Shown: positions 44,333-54,795 of the stretch, in pieces
How the letters are laid out: every line of letters starts with the position of its first letter
Position numbering within the stretch: position 1 is the stretch's first letter
DNA from: Sedimentitalea nanhaiensis DSM 24252
GTDB taxonomy: Bacteria; Pseudomonadota; Alphaproteobacteria; Rhodobacterales; Rhodobacteraceae
Reading direction: 5' to 3'
Assembly: GCF_000473225.1 (NCBI RefSeq)
Contig: NZ_KI421509.1
Coordinates: 664,358-728,357 of the forward strand
Length of the DNA: 64,000 nt
Notes under the pieces: generated by a model
What the model saw: only the letters and a program-made list of their open reading frames with translations
What the model was told of the DNA's origin: nothing
The model's database searches: none
Made by a program: the position numbers and the translations under genes

Positions 44333-45135
44333 CGCACCACGGTCTCGCAGTGGGCCGCCAAAACCTTGCGGTTGGGGAAATCGGCGACCCGAACCGGCGG
44401 GTGATAAATCAGCTCGACCGTCCCCGGACGGTGCACCGCCAGGGTCTTGATAAGATGCGTGCCAAACTCCATATCGCCCCACCAGCCATAGAACCGGGCC
44501 GAGTGTCCCACCGGGGCATGATAGATCACGCTGACCGGCTGCACGGACAGGATGTCGCGCAGATCCTTAGTGAAAAATGCCGCGAAAAGAGTTGATTTAA
44601 AAGGTAAAACACGCATTCCATCCGTTGATGTCCCCTCGGGGAAGAACAACAGCTTGTGCCCCGCCAGAAGACGGCGTTCGAACAGCTCGGTCTGCTCGCG
44701 GGCACGGGCCGGGTTGCGCTCGATGAACAGGGTGCCGGTGGCCCGCGCCAGCCAGCCGATACCGGGCCAGCCCGCGACTTCGGATTTGGACACGAAATAG
44801 ACCCGCTTGCGGGCGTTCAGGGCAAAAATATCCAGCCACGATGCATGGTTGGCGACCACGGCCCCCGGCTGCCGCATCAGGGTGCCGGAGCTGCGAAATC
44901 CCATGCCCAGAATGCAAAACGCGCTGCGACAGACAAATTGCGTGATAAAAGGTGTGATCGGGCGGCGCAGTCCAAACAGTGGGCGTTCCACCAACCGCAC
45001 CACCAGCAGCAAAACCAGGCCACCAAAGACCAGCAGGCCCAGGATCAGGCCGCGCAGGGCCGCCCGCACCCAACCCCACACCCCGATCACATATGGATCA
45101 TCCGGCGGCAGGTTGCTGTCCCAGGTCGCGCTCAT
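44299..45135 (-). CDS. olsA: 1-acyl-sn-glycerol-3-phosphate acyltransferase-like protein, probable OlsA
   Basis: A PlsC-family O-acyltransferase. The catalytic [11 protein letters not shown] (HX4D) and the later [20 protein letters not shown] block are present, with one hydrophobic segment near residue 35 anchoring it in the membrane. In alphaproteobacteria this gene sits directly after olsB and encodes OlsA, which adds the second acyl chain to lyso-ornithine lipid. Here the ATG overlaps the olsB stop (ATGA), supporting that role. 278 residues. General lysophosphatidate acylation is the alternative. Confidence 0.88.
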   Translation of the reverse strand: MSATWDSNLPPDDPYVIGVWGWVRAALRGLILGLLVFGGLVLLLVVRLVERPLFGLRRPITPFITQFVCRSAFCILGMGFRSSGTLMRQPGAVVANHASWLDIFALNARKRVYFVSKSEVAGWPGIGWLARATGTLFIERNPARAREQTELFERRLLAGHKLLFFPEGTSTDGMRVLPFKSTLFAAFFTKDLRDILSVQPVSVIYHAPVGHSARFYGWWGDMEFGTHLIKTLAVHRPGTVELIYHPPVRVADFPNRKVLAAHCETVVRQGHAAALARP

Positions 45136-45896
45136 GCACCCGGTTGCCCGGAATAGAGCCGTTTTTGCCGCGCGTTCATGCGGGCGATGTCCAGCACCAG
45201 ACAGATATCCGTGGTGTTGAACGCATGATCCACATAAGCCCCTTCGCCAACGAACCCGCCCAGCCGCAGGTAAGCCTTGATCAGGGCCGGGGTCGCCCGC
45301 ATGGCGCTCAGCCGGTCCAGCCGTTCAGGCGGCACCAGATCCATAGCCTGGAAATGCGCCGGATGCGCCCGCACCCGCAGATCCGGCGGCGCCAGATGCG
45401 CGTGGTGCAGCATCGACAAAGATTGGGCCAGCGGCGCAATGTCGGTACCGTGAAAGCTGGCCACGCCGAACAGGATCTGGATTCCATGCTCCTGCACATA
45501 CCGCGCCAGCCCGTTCCACAGATGATACATCGCCGTGCCGCCGCGAAAATCAGGGTGCAGACAGGACCGCCCCAGTTCGAGCAGGGGACGACCGCCGGAT
45601 TTCAGCGCGGTCAGGTCATATTCGTCCTCGGAATAGAACTGCCCGGCCCGTTCGGCCTGATCGCCGCGCAGCAGCCGATAGACTCCGACCACGGTTTGGG
45701 TCGGGACATGCGACACCAGCAGATGGTCGAAATAGGGATCGAACCGGTCCCGCTCCAGCCCCAGCTGATGATCCACCAGCGCACCGTCGCCGCCCAGTTC
45801 GCGCACGAACACCTCGTAGCGCAGCGCCTGCGCGGCCTGCAACTCGGCCTGGGTTTCGGCAAGCCTGACGTCGAATTCGGCCGCGATTTCTGGCAT
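45132..45896 (-). CDS. olsB: Ornithine-acyl N-acyltransferase OlsB
   Basis: OlsB transfers a 3-hydroxyacyl chain to the alpha-amino group of ornithine, the first step of ornithine-lipid synthesis. The GNAT-like fold shows ALRYEVFVRELGGDG, FDHLLVSH, VVGVYRLLRGDQAE, LLELGRSCLHPDFRGGTAMYHLW and FGVASFHGTDIAPLAQSL. The start at 45896 is preferred over 45902 by spacing from GGA; 254 residues. It is coupled to olsA. Ornithine lipids replace phospholipids during phosphate starvation in several alphaproteobacteria, which fits the ugp genes on the other side. A CtrA-type box lies 92 bases upstream. Confidence 0.9.
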   Translation of the reverse strand: MPEIAAEFDVRLAETQAELQAAQALRYEVFVRELGGDGALVDHQLGLERDRFDPYFDHLLVSHVPTQTVVGVYRLLRGDQAERAGQFYSEDEYDLTALKSGGRPLLELGRSCLHPDFRGGTAMYHLWNGLARYVQEHGIQILFGVASFHGTDIAPLAQSLSMLHHAHLAPPDLRVRAHPAHFQAMDLVPPERLDRLSAMRATPALIKAYLRLGGFVGEGAYVDHAFNTTDICLVLDIARMNARQKRLYSGQPGA

Positions 45897-45987
45897 TGGC
45901 ATTCCGTCGAAAGTAGGTCGGTGGGTTGGCGGCACGGTGTAGCCGGATCCCGACGGCAAGGCAACGCGCGGCGCAAACGCGCTGGCA

Positions 45988-46003
45988 TTAACCGGTCATT
46001 AAC
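45988..46003. promoter_or_regulatory. CtrA-type box upstream of olsB
   Basis: TTAA-CCGGTCA-TTAAC is a full TTAA-N7-TTAA(C) CtrA recognition sequence. It lies between the DUF3553 stop and the olsB start. The chpT gene, whose product phosphorylates CtrA, is 226 bases away. Confidence 0.6.
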
Positions 46004-46019
46004 GCTTCGTAAACCAGTT

Positions 46020-46202
46020 TCAGGGATCAAAGACCGGAACCAAAGCTATCCGGGCGCCATCAATGACAACTTTTCCCTGCTCGCGAAAATTCACGGTGAT
46101 CTTGCCGCCGACATTGGACTGTACCTGTCCGATTCCCCACTCGGCAAATTGCGGATGGCGCACCAGCATGCCGGGTGCCAATATGGCGTTCAGGTCTGTC
46201 AT
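46020..46202 (-). CDS. DUF3553 small protein
   Basis: A 60-residue protein beginning MTDLNAILAPGMLVRHPQFA, then WGIGQVQSNVGGKITVNF and a GKVVIDG segment. This matches the DUF3553 family of small alphaproteobacterial proteins, which resemble the beta-barrel seen in RNA-polymerase-interacting UvrD/PcrA tails and CarD-like folds. Its function is not established. It is divergent from chpT, only 26 bases from that start, and on the same strand as olsB. It is very short but has a convincing conserved pattern. Confidence 0.85.
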   Translation of the reverse strand: MTDLNAILAPGMLVRHPQFAEWGIGQVQSNVGGKITVNFREQGKVVIDGARIALVPVFDP

Positions 46203-46228
46203 TCTTGGGCCCGTATCGGAGGAACGTA

Positions 46229-46825
46229 TTGGGACAGAGTAATATCAATCTGGCGGCCTTGATAGGGTCCAGAATCTGCCATGACCTGATCAGCCCGATC
46301 GGTGCCATCACCAATGGGCTGGAACTGCTGGATCTGGCGGGCAGCGTGCAAGGTCCGGAACTGGACCTGATTGCAGACAGCGTCGGCAACGCAGGCGCGC
46401 GGATCCGGTTTTTCCGCATTGCCTATGGCGGCGCGGGTGAGCAGCTTTTGGGGCGCTCTGAAGTGGTGTCGGTGCTCGAGGATCTGGGCCGGGGCGGGCG
46501 TCAGACCGTACAATGGGCTCCGCTGGACTCGCAGCCGCGCAACCTGGTCCGGCTGGCCTTTCTGGCGCTGCAATGCTGTGAAACCGCCATGCCCTATGGC
46601 GGGTTGGTGCGGATCATGGCCGAAGACGACGTGTGGACCATCACCGGTCAGGCCGACAAGCTGGCAGTGGACGAAGCCCTGTTCGACGGTCTGTCGAACC
46701 CGGATACGCTGACCGAAATCACGCCTGCGCAGGTGCAATTCGCGCTGCTGCCGACCGTGGCGCAGGACCTGGGACGCAAGGTGTCGGTGGCCCGGCAACA
46801 CGGTCAGATCACAATCCGGTTCTAA
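46229..46825 (+). CDS. chpT: Histidine phosphotransferase ChpT
   Basis: ChpT carries phosphate from the kinase CckA to CtrA and CpdR in the alphaproteobacterial cell-cycle/motility relay. The phosphorylated His lies in SRICHDLISPIGAITNGLELL near residue 20, followed by the second helix and a degenerate ATPase-like domain, as in the ChpT dimer. I use the TTG at 46229, 6 bases after GGAGG, because the earlier in-frame GTG (46175) lies inside the DUF3553 gene. 198 residues result. In roseobacters the relay governs motility, quorum-sensing outputs and gene-transfer agents. Confidence 0.9.
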   Translation: MGQSNINLAALIGSRICHDLISPIGAITNGLELLDLAGSVQGPELDLIADSVGNAGARIRFFRIAYGGAGEQLLGRSEVVSVLEDLGRGGRQTVQWAPLDSQPRNLVRLAFLALQCCETAMPYGGLVRIMAEDDVWTITGQADKLAVDEALFDGLSNPDTLTEITPAQVQFALLPTVAQDLGRKVSVARQHGQITIRF

Positions 46826-46861
46826 CGCCTCATGCGTTGAACCGGACATACGTTCCCCGCC

Positions 46862-48124
46862 TTAGCCACGCACCGCGCCATCGCCCTGCACCAGATATTT
46901 GAAGCTGGTCAGCTGCGCCGCCCCGACCGGGCCGCGCGCGTGCATCTTGCCGGTGGCGATCCCGATTTCCGCCCCCATGCCGAATTCGCCGCCGTCGGCG
47001 AATTGCGTCGATGCATTATGCATCAGGATGGCGCTATCGAGCTGTTGAAAGAACCTCTCGGCGGCGGCGGGGGTCTCGGTGATGATGCAATCGGTATGGC
47101 TGGAGCCAAATTTCCGGATATGGCCAATTGCGGCGTCGATATCCGCTACCGGTTTGGCGGCGATGATGGCATCCAGATATTCCCTGCCCCAATCCTCGGC
47201 GGCGGCGGGGACGGTTCCGTCCACCGCCAATGTCCCTTCGGCGCGCACCTCGACCCCGGCGGCCAGCAGCGCGGCAACCACGTCGCGCCCCAGGCTCTCG
47301 GCGATGTCCTGATGCACCAGCAGGCATTCCGCGGCACCGCAGATCCCGGTGCGCCGGGTCTTGGCGTTCAGCACCACATCGATCGCTTTTTGCGGATCTG
47401 CATCCTTGTCCAGATAGATATGCACGATGCCTTCGAGATGGGCAAAGACCGGCACCCGCGCCTCGCGCTGAACCAAGCCGACCAACCCCTTGCCGCCCCG
47501 CGGCACGATCACGTCCACGGTGTCGGTCATGGTCAACAGCGCGGACACGGCGGCGCGGTCTCGCGTTGGGACCAGTTGCACCGCATCCTCGGGCAATCCC
47601 GCCGCGCGCAGCCCCTGCACCAGACAGGCGTGAATGGCAGCCGAGGAGTGATAGCTTTCCGAGCCACCGCGCAGGATCACCGCATTGCCCGATTTCAGGC
47701 ACAGCGCTCCGGCGTCGGCGGTGACATTGGGACGGCTTTCATAGATCACTCCGATCACCCCCAGCGGCGTACGCACCCGCCGGATGTGCAGCCCCGACGG
47801 CATGTCCCATTCCGCCAGAACCTCGCCCACCGGATCGGCCTGTTCCGCCACCGCGCGCAGCCCGTCCACAATGCCTTGAATGCGGAGTTCATCCAGCATC
47901 AGACGGTCCATCATGGCCGCGCTCAGCCCCTTGTCGCGCCCGAATTCCAGGTCTTTTGCGTTGGCCTGCAAAATTTCGCTCCGCGCGGCCCAGACCGCCT
48001 CGGCGGCGGCGATCAATGCGGCGTGTTTGCGCGCGGCGCTGGCCGAGGCCAGCTGTTGGCTGGCCGCCCTGGCGCGTTGACCGATTTCGGCCATCAAGGC
48101 GGGGATGTTGTCCATGTCTTTCAT
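46862..48124 (-). CDS. proA: Gamma-glutamyl phosphate reductase
   Basis: ProA reduces gamma-glutamyl phosphate to glutamate semialdehyde in proline synthesis. The aldehyde-dehydrogenase fold shows [20 protein letters not shown] and the catalytic Cys in [15 protein letters not shown], with the C-terminal [23 protein letters not shown]. The start at 48124 ([10 protein letters not shown]) gives 420 residues, the usual length. Earlier in-frame starts have no support. It follows proB by 74 bases and completes the obgE-proB-proA operon. Confidence 0.96.
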   Translation of the reverse strand: MKDMDNIPALMAEIGQRARAASQQLASASAARKHAALIAAAEAVWAARSEILQANAKDLEFGRDKGLSAAMMDRLMLDELRIQGIVDGLRAVAEQADPVGEVLAEWDMPSGLHIRRVRTPLGVIGVIYESRPNVTADAGALCLKSGNAVILRGGSESYHSSAAIHACLVQGLRAAGLPEDAVQLVPTRDRAAVSALLTMTDTVDVIVPRGGKGLVGLVQREARVPVFAHLEGIVHIYLDKDADPQKAIDVVLNAKTRRTGICGAAECLLVHQDIAESLGRDVVAALLAAGVEVRAEGTLAVDGTVPAAAEDWGREYLDAIIAAKPVADIDAAIGHIRKFGSSHTDCIITETPAAAERFFQQLDSAILMHNASTQFADGGEFGMGAEIGIATGKMHARGPVGAAQLTSFKYLVQGDGAVRG

Positions 48125-48198
48125 ACCAATGTCCCTTGCAGAGAGCCGGGGCACAATCTGCACCGGCGGGATTTGCATCATGTTACCAGAAACAGGCC

Positions 48199-50336
<2,138 letters not shown>

Positions 50337-50361
50337 CTAATGCAAAGGCCCAGAGGGTCAA

Positions 50362-50898
50362 TCAAAGTTTTCGGCTGTAGGTCCAGGTGGGAACCGTGGC
50401 ATCCCGCGCCACCGAAAAGCTTTCGGCGTCGCCCAGATATTCGAATCCGCAATGGATCAGCACTCGCGCCGAGGCCGGGTTGTCCTGAAACACGCTGGCG
50501 AACATGGTGGTGTTGTCCAGAGGATTGGCATTGACCAGCGCCCAGACCGCATCCGAGGCCAGCCCGGTGTTCCAGTAGATCGGCGCGACCCAATAGCCGA
50601 CCTCGGACTGGTTGCGATCCATGCGCAGCAGCGAAATCACGCCCATCACTTCGGAGCCGCCGGATTTGGTGCCATCCATCGCCCAGGCATCTTCGACCCG
50701 GTCCGGATCGGTCACGCGGGCAATGAACGCCTCGATCGTGCCGGGGGGCAAGGGGTGCGGAATCGAGGTGGTCATACGCGCCACCCGCTCGTCGCCGCCG
50801 CACATCTCGATCAATCCCTTGTCCGAACGCCGCAGCGGGCGCAGGTCGAACCGTTCGGTCTCGATGACCGGTTGATTGATGATCGGGTCCAATTTCAT
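50362..50898 (-). CDS. GNAT-family N-acetyltransferase (RimJ/RimL type)
   Basis: The beginning IETERFDLRPLRRSDKGLIEM and later EVGYWVAPIYWNTGLASDAVWALV and NPASARVLIHCGFEYLG are the hallmarks of the Acetyltransf_3 (RimJ/RimL) group. The start at 50898 has AGGAG 7 bases before it; 178 residues. Its ATG overlaps the LysE stop (ATGA). It acetylates an unknown amine, possibly a protein N-terminus. It lies 34 bases upstream of obgE and may be cotranscribed with it. Confidence 0.9.
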   Translation of the reverse strand: MKLDPIINQPVIETERFDLRPLRRSDKGLIEMCGGDERVARMTTSIPHPLPPGTIEAFIARVTDPDRVEDAWAMDGTKSGGSEVMGVISLLRMDRNQSEVGYWVAPIYWNTGLASDAVWALVNANPLDNTTMFASVFQDNPASARVLIHCGFEYLGDAESFSVARDATVPTWTYSRKL

Positions 50899-51503
50899 GT
50901 TTCTGCTCCTCCTCCGAACATCACAAAGAAAACTGACAAAACCGTCAGAGCCGCCAATCCCCACATCAGGTAGGTCTCCGCAGCGGTATCTGCAACTGCG
51001 GCGGCAATCCGGTCACCGGCAAAACACCAGATCGGATGCAGGATCAACTGGCACCCCAGCAACACCGCCGCAATTGTCGTGGTTGCCTGCAACGGGGGCG
51101 TTCCCATGGCGACAAAGCTGGTGAACCCGGCCACGATCATGGCCCAGGCCTTGGGGTTCAAGGGGTGCACGATCAGCCCGGCCCAGAACCCGGGCACCCG
51201 CGACGGATCGTCCGCCTGGCCCAGCCGCATATTGGCAACCTTCCAGGCCAGCCAGCAGATATAGGCCGCCGAGATCCACTTGAGTCCCTCAAAGATCCAG
51301 GGCGCGCTGTCCGCCAGCCCCATCAGACCTAAACCCACTGGCCAGATCACCAGCTGCTTGCCAAGGGCAACGCCCGCGACAAAGGGCAGCGCGGCACGAA
51401 ACCCATAGCGCGCACCGGTCGCCAGCAGGGCCATGTTTGCCGGACCCGGCGTGCCAACCTGACTGGCGGCGAAAACGATAAAACTGGCGGTGGCGACAGC
51501 CAT
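50895..51503 (-). CDS. LysE/RhtB-family amino acid exporter
   Basis: An inner-membrane efflux protein with about six hydrophobic segments. The N-terminal family motif is FAASQVGTPGPANMALLATGARYGFRAALPF, and GLIVHPLNPKAWAMIVAGF is the second conserved block. 202 residues. Substrates of the family include lysine, threonine, homoserine and leucine; the specific one cannot be told. It is coupled to the downstream GNAT gene by an ATGA overlap. Confidence 0.9.
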   Translation of the reverse strand: MAVATASFIVFAASQVGTPGPANMALLATGARYGFRAALPFVAGVALGKQLVIWPVGLGLMGLADSAPWIFEGLKWISAAYICWLAWKVANMRLGQADDPSRVPGFWAGLIVHPLNPKAWAMIVAGFTSFVAMGTPPLQATTTIAAVLLGCQLILHPIWCFAGDRIAAAVADTAAETYLMWGLAALTVLSVFFVMFGGGAET

Positions 51504-51529
51504 AAGGGGAACAACCCATAAACGAGACA

Positions 51530-51566
51530 GGGGACCGGCGGTTTTCGCCGATCCCCCTCAATTTTG
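51530..51566 (-). terminator. Hairpin between rpmA and the LysE gene
   Basis: GGGGA-C-CGGCG-GTTTT-CGCCG-A-TCCCC forms a 10-pair stem with a one-base mismatch, 20 bases after the rpmA stop. A T-rich tail is on the plus side only. It likely ends or stabilises the rplU-rpmA message. Confidence 0.55.
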
Positions 51567-51586
51567 TCTGAACATCCGGGTACGGC

Positions 51587-51856
51587 TTACTCTGCGGCCT
51601 CCGCCACTGGCAGAACCGAAATAAAGGTGCGGCCCTTGAGACCCTTGTGGAAGGTAACGGCGCCTTCGGCGGTTGCAAAAATCGTGTGATCCTTGCCCAG
51701 GCCAACGCCCTCTCCCGGCCAGAACTTGGTGCCGCGCTGACGCACGATGATGTTTCCGGGGATGGCGCTCTGGCCTCCGTACAGTTTCACACCAAGACGG
51801 CGACCCGCTGAGTCGCGGCCGTTACGGGAGGAACCGCCTGCTTTCTTATGTGCCAT
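51587..51856 (-). CDS. rpmA: Ribosomal protein L27
   Basis: L27 reaches toward the peptidyl-transferase centre. The N-terminus [20 protein letters not shown] and [21 protein letters not shown] are unmistakable. No N-terminal cleavage extension is present. 89 residues. It follows rplU by 11 bases in the conserved rplU-rpmA operon. Confidence 0.98.
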   Translation of the reverse strand: MAHKKAGGSSRNGRDSAGRRLGVKLYGGQSAIPGNIIVRQRGTKFWPGEGVGLGKDHTIFATAEGAVTFHKGLKGRTFISVLPVAEAAE

Positions 51857-51867
51857 GCTTTCTCTCC

Positions 51868-52506
51868 TTAGCCTTTAGCCAGATCTTTGGCCTGCTCGAT
51901 CCAGCCTTCGCGCTCGATCCGGCCTTTGAACGACAGTTGCTCGTCAATAGCAGCAACATCCGCATCCGTCCATGCCGCCACCTGAGCAAATGTTGTAACG
52001 CCTGCGGCATTCAGCTTTTTCTCAAGCGCCGGGCCAACGCCGGACAGCTTTTTCAGATCGTCGCCACCGGCGGGGGCCTCTGCCTTGGGCGCGGCGGCCT
52101 TTTTGGCGGGCGTCTTGGCTTCGGTCGCGGCAACGGCCACGGCGCCAACCGACCCGGCACCGACAGCGGCCTTGACGCCGGTCTTGTCGGCACCTTCGGT
52201 CAGGATGTCGGTAACCTTGATCAAGGTCAGCTTCTGGCGGTGACCCTTGGTGCGCTGGCTGGAATGCTTCCGGCGACGCTTGACAAAGTGGATGAGCTTT
52301 TCGCCCTTGATCTGGTCGACCACTTCGGCCTGAACGCCGGCACCAGCGATCAGAGGCGCGCCAACGACGGTCGTGTCGCCGCCCAGCATCAGAATGTCGT
52401 TGAATTGTACTGTTTCGCCAGCGTCTGCAGCCAATTTCTCAACCCGGAGCGTATCGCCCGATTGAACCTTGTACTGCTTGCCACCGGTCTTGAGGACCGC
52501 AAACAT
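51868..52506 (-). CDS. rplU: Ribosomal protein L21 with a C-terminal helix-hairpin-helix extension
   Basis: Residues 1-103 are ordinary L21 ([20 protein letters not shown], then [21 protein letters not shown]). Then follows an Ala/Lys/Pro-rich linker ([16 protein letters not shown]) and a domain of about 65 residues, [22 protein letters not shown] with [15 protein letters not shown], a helix-hairpin-helix repeat as found in nucleic-acid-binding proteins. The total of 212 residues is twice the usual L21. Similar tails are known from related alphaproteobacteria; their job is not established. A strong promoter lies upstream. Confidence 0.96.
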   Translation of the reverse strand: MFAVLKTGGKQYKVQSGDTLRVEKLAADAGETVQFNDILMLGGDTTVVGAPLIAGAGVQAEVVDQIKGEKLIHFVKRRRKHSSQRTKGHRQKLTLIKVTDILTEGADKTGVKAAVGAGSVGAVAVAATEAKTPAKKAAAPKAEAPAGGDDLKKLSGVGPALEKKLNAAGVTTFAQVAAWTDADVAAIDEQLSFKGRIEREGWIEQAKDLAKG

Positions 52507-52643
52507 GTGTCTGTTCCTTTGTCTGCCGCGTTCTGTGGTCCCCGAACCCGGGTGTTTCGACCCGATGGGTCACCTCGAACAGCGCGCCCATGCGGGCGAT
52601 ATGATATAAGAACCCGGCACGAGACTTCGGGCCGGGCTGGGCG

Positions 52644-52672
52644 CTTATGATCGGATCGGGCACCGCTGTCAA
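52644..52672 (-). promoter_or_regulatory. Strong sigma-70-type promoter of rplU-rpmA
   Basis: TTGACA and CATAAG are 17 bases apart on the minus strand, 138-166 bases before the rplU start. The leader between them and rplU holds the hairpin CCCGGC...GCCGGG (52614-52638), possibly a site for feedback by a ribosomal protein. Confidence 0.75.
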
Positions 52673-52684
52673 CCCGTTTCCCGC

Positions 52685-53500
52685 TCAGATGTCGCTGGCC
52701 CCCATCGCCCGCGCCACCGCCAGCCCCAGACGATAGGATATGCTGCGAAACATCCGGTCAAAGCCCTCAAACAGGGCGGCGTTCAGCGATTGACCCGCTG
52801 CGGATTGCGAGAAGGCCAGATAGCTTTCCAACTCGCCGGCCTGCAAGGGCTGATAGGCCATCAGCAAGAACCCATAGACCCAGCGCTCGGTTTCGGCGCG
52901 CATGTCGGCCTCTTGCGCCCAGGCCTCGGCCAGCGGATCGAAATCGCCAAGCGCATCCGTGCCCTCCAACAGCCCGCGATAGAACCGATAGTTCGTGTCC
53001 AGCGCCGAGGCGACATTGCGCCCGATCAGGTCATTGGCGACAACAAAGCGCGACACCAGCGCCAGCCGGGGATCGTCGGTGCCTTTCAGCGCCGCATAGC
53101 TGGCACTGGCAAGGTCTTCCACCGCCGGATCGGCCAGCGCCACCCGCGCGGCGTTTTCAAGCGACAGGATGCGCTGGCCCAGATCGGTGTCGAAAAACGC
53201 GATGCTGGCCGCAATATCGCTGTCGCTCATCTCTGTGGCCAACGTCTTCTGGACAATTTGCGCCATCTCGGCGGGATCGTGGATCTGCCGCACCCGGTCG
53301 GCGAAATACGAACCGCCCTGCCCGTCCAACATGTCGGCATCCAGCGTTTGTGCGTGGCTCAGCCCTTCGGCCTGCATGATCGACACGACGTGCGACAGCC
53401 GCAGCACCACGGCCAGACGATCCGCGGGGGTTTGCGCCATGACCCCCGGCACCGCCAGGATCCACGCCGCCAAAACGGCCAGAGCCGCGCGGCGAACCAT
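52685..53500 (-). CDS. DUF2059 domain-containing exported protein (copy 2)
   Basis: An exported, mostly helical protein of 271 residues. The N-terminus has a Sec signal (AALAVLAAWILAVPGVMA). The DUF2059-type segment near residue 100 reads ASIAFFDTDLGQRILSLENAAR. No catalytic residues or lipobox are apparent. It lies 2 bases after a paralogue of the same outline, so the two are cotranscribed. Its 3' end abuts the rplU promoter region. The function of the family is unknown; members are often periplasmic. Confidence 0.8.
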   Translation of the reverse strand: MVRRAALAVLAAWILAVPGVMAQTPADRLAVVLRLSHVVSIMQAEGLSHAQTLDADMLDGQGGSYFADRVRQIHDPAEMAQIVQKTLATEMSDSDIAASIAFFDTDLGQRILSLENAARVALADPAVEDLASASYAALKGTDDPRLALVSRFVVANDLIGRNVASALDTNYRFYRGLLEGTDALGDFDPLAEAWAQEADMRAETERWVYGFLLMAYQPLQAGELESYLAFSQSAAGQSLNAALFEGFDRMFRSISYRLGLAVARAMGASDI

Positions 53501-53502
53501 GT

Positions 53503-54357
53503 TCAGAGCTCCTGCCCCGGTGTCAAACCGGCCATGCGGGTGGCCAGAACCTCGAACCGGTTGGCGGTAATCTCGTACTGCACGGCGTTCAACAGCTCGT
53601 AAACCCGCATCATTTCCGGCTCTTCCAGCGCCTCGGCATAGGCCGCCAGATCGGCGTCGGAAAAGGCCTGATAGGTGCTCGCGGCCCCGGCCAGGGCCGA
53701 TTGCTGCAGCGCCCGCCGCAGCTCGCCCTCTTGCGACCTGAACAGCGCGCTCAACTCGTCTGCATCCATCTGCAGGTCGATCACCCCCGCCGCGCTGGCC
53801 GCCAGCAGGAACCGCATCTGAATCTGCTGCACCGCACGCAGCCCTGTTCCCGACGCGTCAATCGCCCGGTTCATCCGTTTGAGCACCTCCAGCCGGGGGG
53901 CTCCCTGTGCCACCAACCCGGCAACGATCTGCCTGCCCTGCTCCAGCCTGGCCGCGTCGTCCTGGACCATATGCGACCGGTTTTCCGCCACCACCAGTCG
54001 CTGGCCCAGATCGGTGGCATAAAACGCGGCAGCATGGTTCAACAGCTCCTCGGTCAAGGTCTCTTGCAGGATGTCCAGCGCCAGATCCCGCATCACGCCG
54101 GTGTCAAACACCTCGCCCGACACTCTTTCCCATTCGGATCCGAATTCATCCGCCTGAAGGCCCAGCATCTCGGGGGCCGTGCTGGCGGACAGCGCAATAC
54201 TGTCTAGCGCCACGTCAAAGCCGGTGACATCCAGAAAGGCCTGGATCCGCCCCCTGTCGGTCGCGGCCAGCGCCGCGTTTGGTGCGCCTGCCATCAGACC
54301 CACAATCAGGATAAGAACCCCTGTGACGAAACGATGTGGCGCGGTTGTGGCTGTCAT
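53503..54357 (-). CDS. DUF2059 domain-containing exported protein (copy 1)
   Basis: A paralogue of the following gene. It has a Sec signal (about residues 1-32, ending AALAA) and the segment NHAAAFYATDLGQRLVVAENRSH, which matches the other copy's DTDLGQRILSLEN motif. The start at 54357 is chosen over 54396 because it places the hydrophobic core correctly; 284 residues. The pair probably arose by tandem duplication and has diverged strongly. It is transcribed away from tRNA-Ser, 121 bases from it. Function unknown. Confidence 0.8.
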   Translation of the reverse strand: MTATTAPHRFVTGVLILIVGLMAGAPNAALAATDRGRIQAFLDVTGFDVALDSIALSASTAPEMLGLQADEFGSEWERVSGEVFDTGVMRDLALDILQETLTEELLNHAAAFYATDLGQRLVVAENRSHMVQDDAARLEQGRQIVAGLVAQGAPRLEVLKRMNRAIDASGTGLRAVQQIQMRFLLAASAAGVIDLQMDADELSALFRSQEGELRRALQQSALAGAASTYQAFSDADLAAYAEALEEPEMMRVYELLNAVQYEITANRFEVLATRMAGLTPGQEL

Positions 54358-54478
54358 GGGCCAAAGCGTAATCGATTTGACAGCGCGGGCAATCAAAATC
54401 CACGGTCACGTCACAATCGGGAAATCGGGCCTTGCCAGCCCCGACATTCCCGACTAAACGCAGGCTCCAGATCCCCGC

Positions 54479-54568
54479 GGAGAGGTGCCGGAGTGGTCGA
54501 ACGGGGCGGTCTCGAAAACCGTTGAGGGTGCAAGCCTTCCCAGGGTTCGAATCCCTGTCTCTCCGCCA
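54479..54568 (+). tRNA. tRNA-Ser (anticodon CGA)
   Basis: The 90-base sequence starts GGAGAGGTGCC and ends CTCTCCGCCA. The 7-bp acceptor stem pairs GGAGAGG with TCTCTCC, and CCA is encoded. The anticodon loop CTCGAAA has CGA at positions 34-36, reading UCG. A long variable arm, typical of serine tRNAs, and the T-arm CAGGG-TTCGAAT-CCCTG are present. It marks the left edge of a genomic island: a tyrosine integrase begins its 3' end 228 bases downstream. Confidence 0.96.
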
Positions 54569-54641
54569 CTAAGCCCCTGAATTAAATGATATTTTCCGCC
54601 TGACGCCGCGTGGGGGGCCTCCCGGCAGCTAAGGAAAAACT

Positions 54642-54690
54642 CGGCATAGTATGCCGACTCTCTGCGGCACCGCATGCGCCGACTATGCCG
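54642..54690. repeat. Inverted and direct repeats between tRNA-Ser and the integrase
   Basis: CGGCATA-G-TATGCCG (54642-54656) is a perfect palindrome. ACTATGCC (54682-54689) is the inverse of GGCATAGT in its first half. TATGCCG thus occurs twice in one orientation and once inverted. The cluster lies where integrase arm-type sites are expected. Confidence 0.5.
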
Positions 54691-54744
54691 TGACGCTGCC
54701 AAATTTCGCTTGGCCGATGCCCTTTGCGCCCTTCCCCAAACGAC

Positions 54745-54774
54745 AAAAGCCCCGCCGTTTCGGGCGGGGCTTTC
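54745..54774. terminator. Strong terminator downstream of the integrase
   Basis: AAAGCCCCGCC-GTTTC-GGGCGGGGCTTT is a near-perfect hairpin flanked by A and T tracts, so it can act from either strand. It lies 22 bases past the integrase stop. Confidence 0.85.
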
Positions 54775-54795
54775 ATCGGCCGGGGCGAGTCTGCG

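Noticed and set aside
45986..46003. Pho box upstream of olsB (GTTAATG repeated at 11 bp)
   Set aside because: The repeats lack the TGTCA core; they fit a CtrA site (TTAA-N7-TTAA) instead.
44979..46262. 427-codon plus-strand frame over olsA, olsB and DUF3553
   Set aside because: It is antisense to three supported genes with conserved motifs.
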